A stretch of 64,000 bases of DNA, from assembly GCA_024508855.1 (NCBI GenBank), contig JANINJ010000075.1, positions 103,359 through 167,358 on the forward strand. Reading direction: 5' to 3'. Within the stretch, counting starts at the first letter, position 1. The number at the start of each line of letters is the position of its first letter. Under the pieces are notes generated by a model, which was not told the DNA's origin, ran no database searches, and saw only the letters and a list, made by a program, of their open reading frames with translations. Origin of the DNA: Xanthobacteraceae bacterium (GTDB taxonomy: Bacteria > Pseudomonadota > Alphaproteobacteria > Rhizobiales > Xanthobacteraceae). Positions 63,108-64,000 of the stretch are shown piece after piece. Position numbers and translations under genes: made by a program.

Positions 63108-64000
63108 TCACGCCGGACGCGGCACCGCGCCGGCCGGCTGCGCTGACGGCGGCCGCACGTTCATCAGCATCTGGAATGCTCCGGCAACCAAGCCGATGAT
63201 GACCGCCGCACGCCACGCCACGTCGTAGCTGCCGAGGTGGTCGTAGACCAGTCCGCCGCCCCAGGCGCCGAGGAACGATCCAGCCTGATGGCTGAGAAAG
63301 GCGATTCCGGTCAGCGTTGCCATGAACCGCAGGCCGAACAGTTGCGCCACCAGTCCGTTGACGAGCGGCACAACGCCGAGCCACAGCGCGCCCATCACAG
63401 CGGCAAAAACAAGCGTCGTTGCCGGCGTGGCGGGGAACGAGAAATAGGCGGCGATCGCGATCGAGCGAATGATGTAGACGCCACCCAGCAGGATCTGCTT
63501 CGGAAAACGCCCGCCGAGCCAGCCGAAGGTGTAGGAGCCGATCACGTTGAACAGCCCGATGGTTGCCAGCGCCTCGGCGCCGAGCGCGGGATCGAGACCG
63601 CAGATCTCCAGATAGTTCGGCAGATGCGTAGTGAGGAATACGAGCTGCAGGCCGCAGACGAAGAACGCGATCGACATCACCACGAAACCGGAATGACCGA
63701 GCGCGGTCTGCACCACCGCGCTCAACGGCTGGCTGGTGTCATCGGCCCTGTCGATATCCACCTTGTCGGCATGTCCGGCGAACAAGGCTGCCGGCAACAT
63801 GACGGCCGCGAGACCGAGAAAGCCGACCAGCGCGACCTGCCAGCCAGCATGCGTGATCAGCGTCTGCGCCAGTGGGGATGCAAGGACGAGACCGAGCGAC
63901 CCGGCCGCCGACACCGCTCCCATGGCAACGCTGCGCTTGGCGGCGGATACCACACGCGACGTCACCGTCATCGTCATGCTCGACGCCGTGCAGGACAGCG
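63108..64000 (-). CDS. MFS transporter, N-terminus cut by window edge
   Basis: This is a major facilitator family transporter. The frame is open through the right edge, so the ATG at 63977 is not the true start. The visible part (about 297 residues) lacks roughly the first 100 residues of a usual 400-residue MFS protein. Several helices are seen (GAVSAAGSLGLVLASPLAQT, VALVGFLGLAAVMLPAALFA, and in the second half FVVMSIAFFVCGLQLVFLT, TIGLFNVIGSYTFGWLGGRF and LVFAAVMGALWLGVVPLVNG). A loop GRFPKQIL is MFS-like. The C-terminus is RPPSAQPAGAVPRPA. Substrate is unknown. It is upstream of sodB on the same strand, 145 bases apart. Confidence 0.87.
   Translation of the reverse strand, partial: LSCTASSMTMTVTSRVVSAAKRSVAMGAVSAAGSLGLVLASPLAQTLITHAGWQVALVGFLGLAAVMLPAALFAGHADKVDIDRADDTSQPLSAVVQTALGHSGFVVMSIAFFVCGLQLVFLTTHLPNYLEICGLDPALGAEALATIGLFNVIGSYTFGWLGGRFPKQILLGGVYIIRSIAIAAYFSFPATPATTLVFAAVMGALWLGVVPLVNGLVAQLFGLRFMATLTGIAFLSHQAGSFLGAWGGGLVYDHLGSYDVAWRAAVIIGLVAGAFQMLMNVRPPSAQPAGAVPRPA

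Overview
The window is GC-rich alphaproteobacterial chromosome, most like the Bradyrhizobium/Rhodopseudomonas/Afipia group (Nitrobacteraceae). The evidence is the PhyR-NepR-EcfG stress locus, a CycM-type membrane-anchored cytochrome c, a complete cpa/tad pilus cluster, homospermidine synthase, and short dispersed palindromic repeats. Almost every gene belongs to a recognisable family. No prophage, transposase, CRISPR array, tRNA or rRNA was seen. Both ends cut through genes: an acetamidase/formamidase lacks its N-terminus at position 1, and an MFS transporter runs off the right end.

Layout. 1-4 kb: amidase end, two small exported proteins, and a coenzyme F420-dependent-type oxidoreductase divergent from a LysR regulator. 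4-8 kb: general stress response (phyR, then nepR-ecfG divergent from it, then a HWE-like sensor kinase with a degenerate ATP-binding domain). 8-11.3 kb: two ABM monooxygenases, then rhlE, infA and cspA, a cold and translation set. 11.3-23 kb: tad/Flp pilus genes, with TadE-like pseudopilins and a CpaC-N-like protein on the minus strand, cpaABCDEF-tadBC on the plus strand and tadD on the minus strand. No flp pilin gene is visible. 23-33 kb: an M17 aminopeptidase, an NlpC/P60 hydrolase and a YejABEF-type peptide importer with two substrate-binding proteins. 33-45 kb: cycM, kdsB, pheA, a luciferase-like oxidoreductase, metF-metH, an NfeD/SPFH pair and hemH. 45-49 kb: a NicO-type metal exporter, a DUF1007 protein and an M3 peptidase. 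49-55 kb: polyamine genes (an ornithine-type decarboxylase behind a 630-base leader, then homospermidine synthase) with a GNAT protein, RidA and Rnk between them. 55-61 kb: MgtC, then a zinc operon read right to left: a His-rich small membrane protein, znuC, znuB, znuA, a CobW-family GTPase and a WD40 protein, behind a Zur-box-like palindrome. 61-64 kb: repeats, sodB and the partial MFS gene.

Genes appear to work together at three points. The PhyR/EcfG system probably controls sodB in the same window, because sodB has an exact GGAAC-N16-CGTT promoter. The zinc operon combines import, chaperoning and two uncharacterised partners (the His-rich peptide and the WD40 protein). The decarboxylase and homospermidine synthase together make homospermidine.

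The best leads are the sodB promoter, the degenerate stress kinase, the zinc operon with its two unexplained members, a four-copy 133-146 base MITE-like element, the long leader before the decarboxylase, and an AT-rich island before metF. None is proven to be a new system. Family names come from reading the translations; no database search was run.
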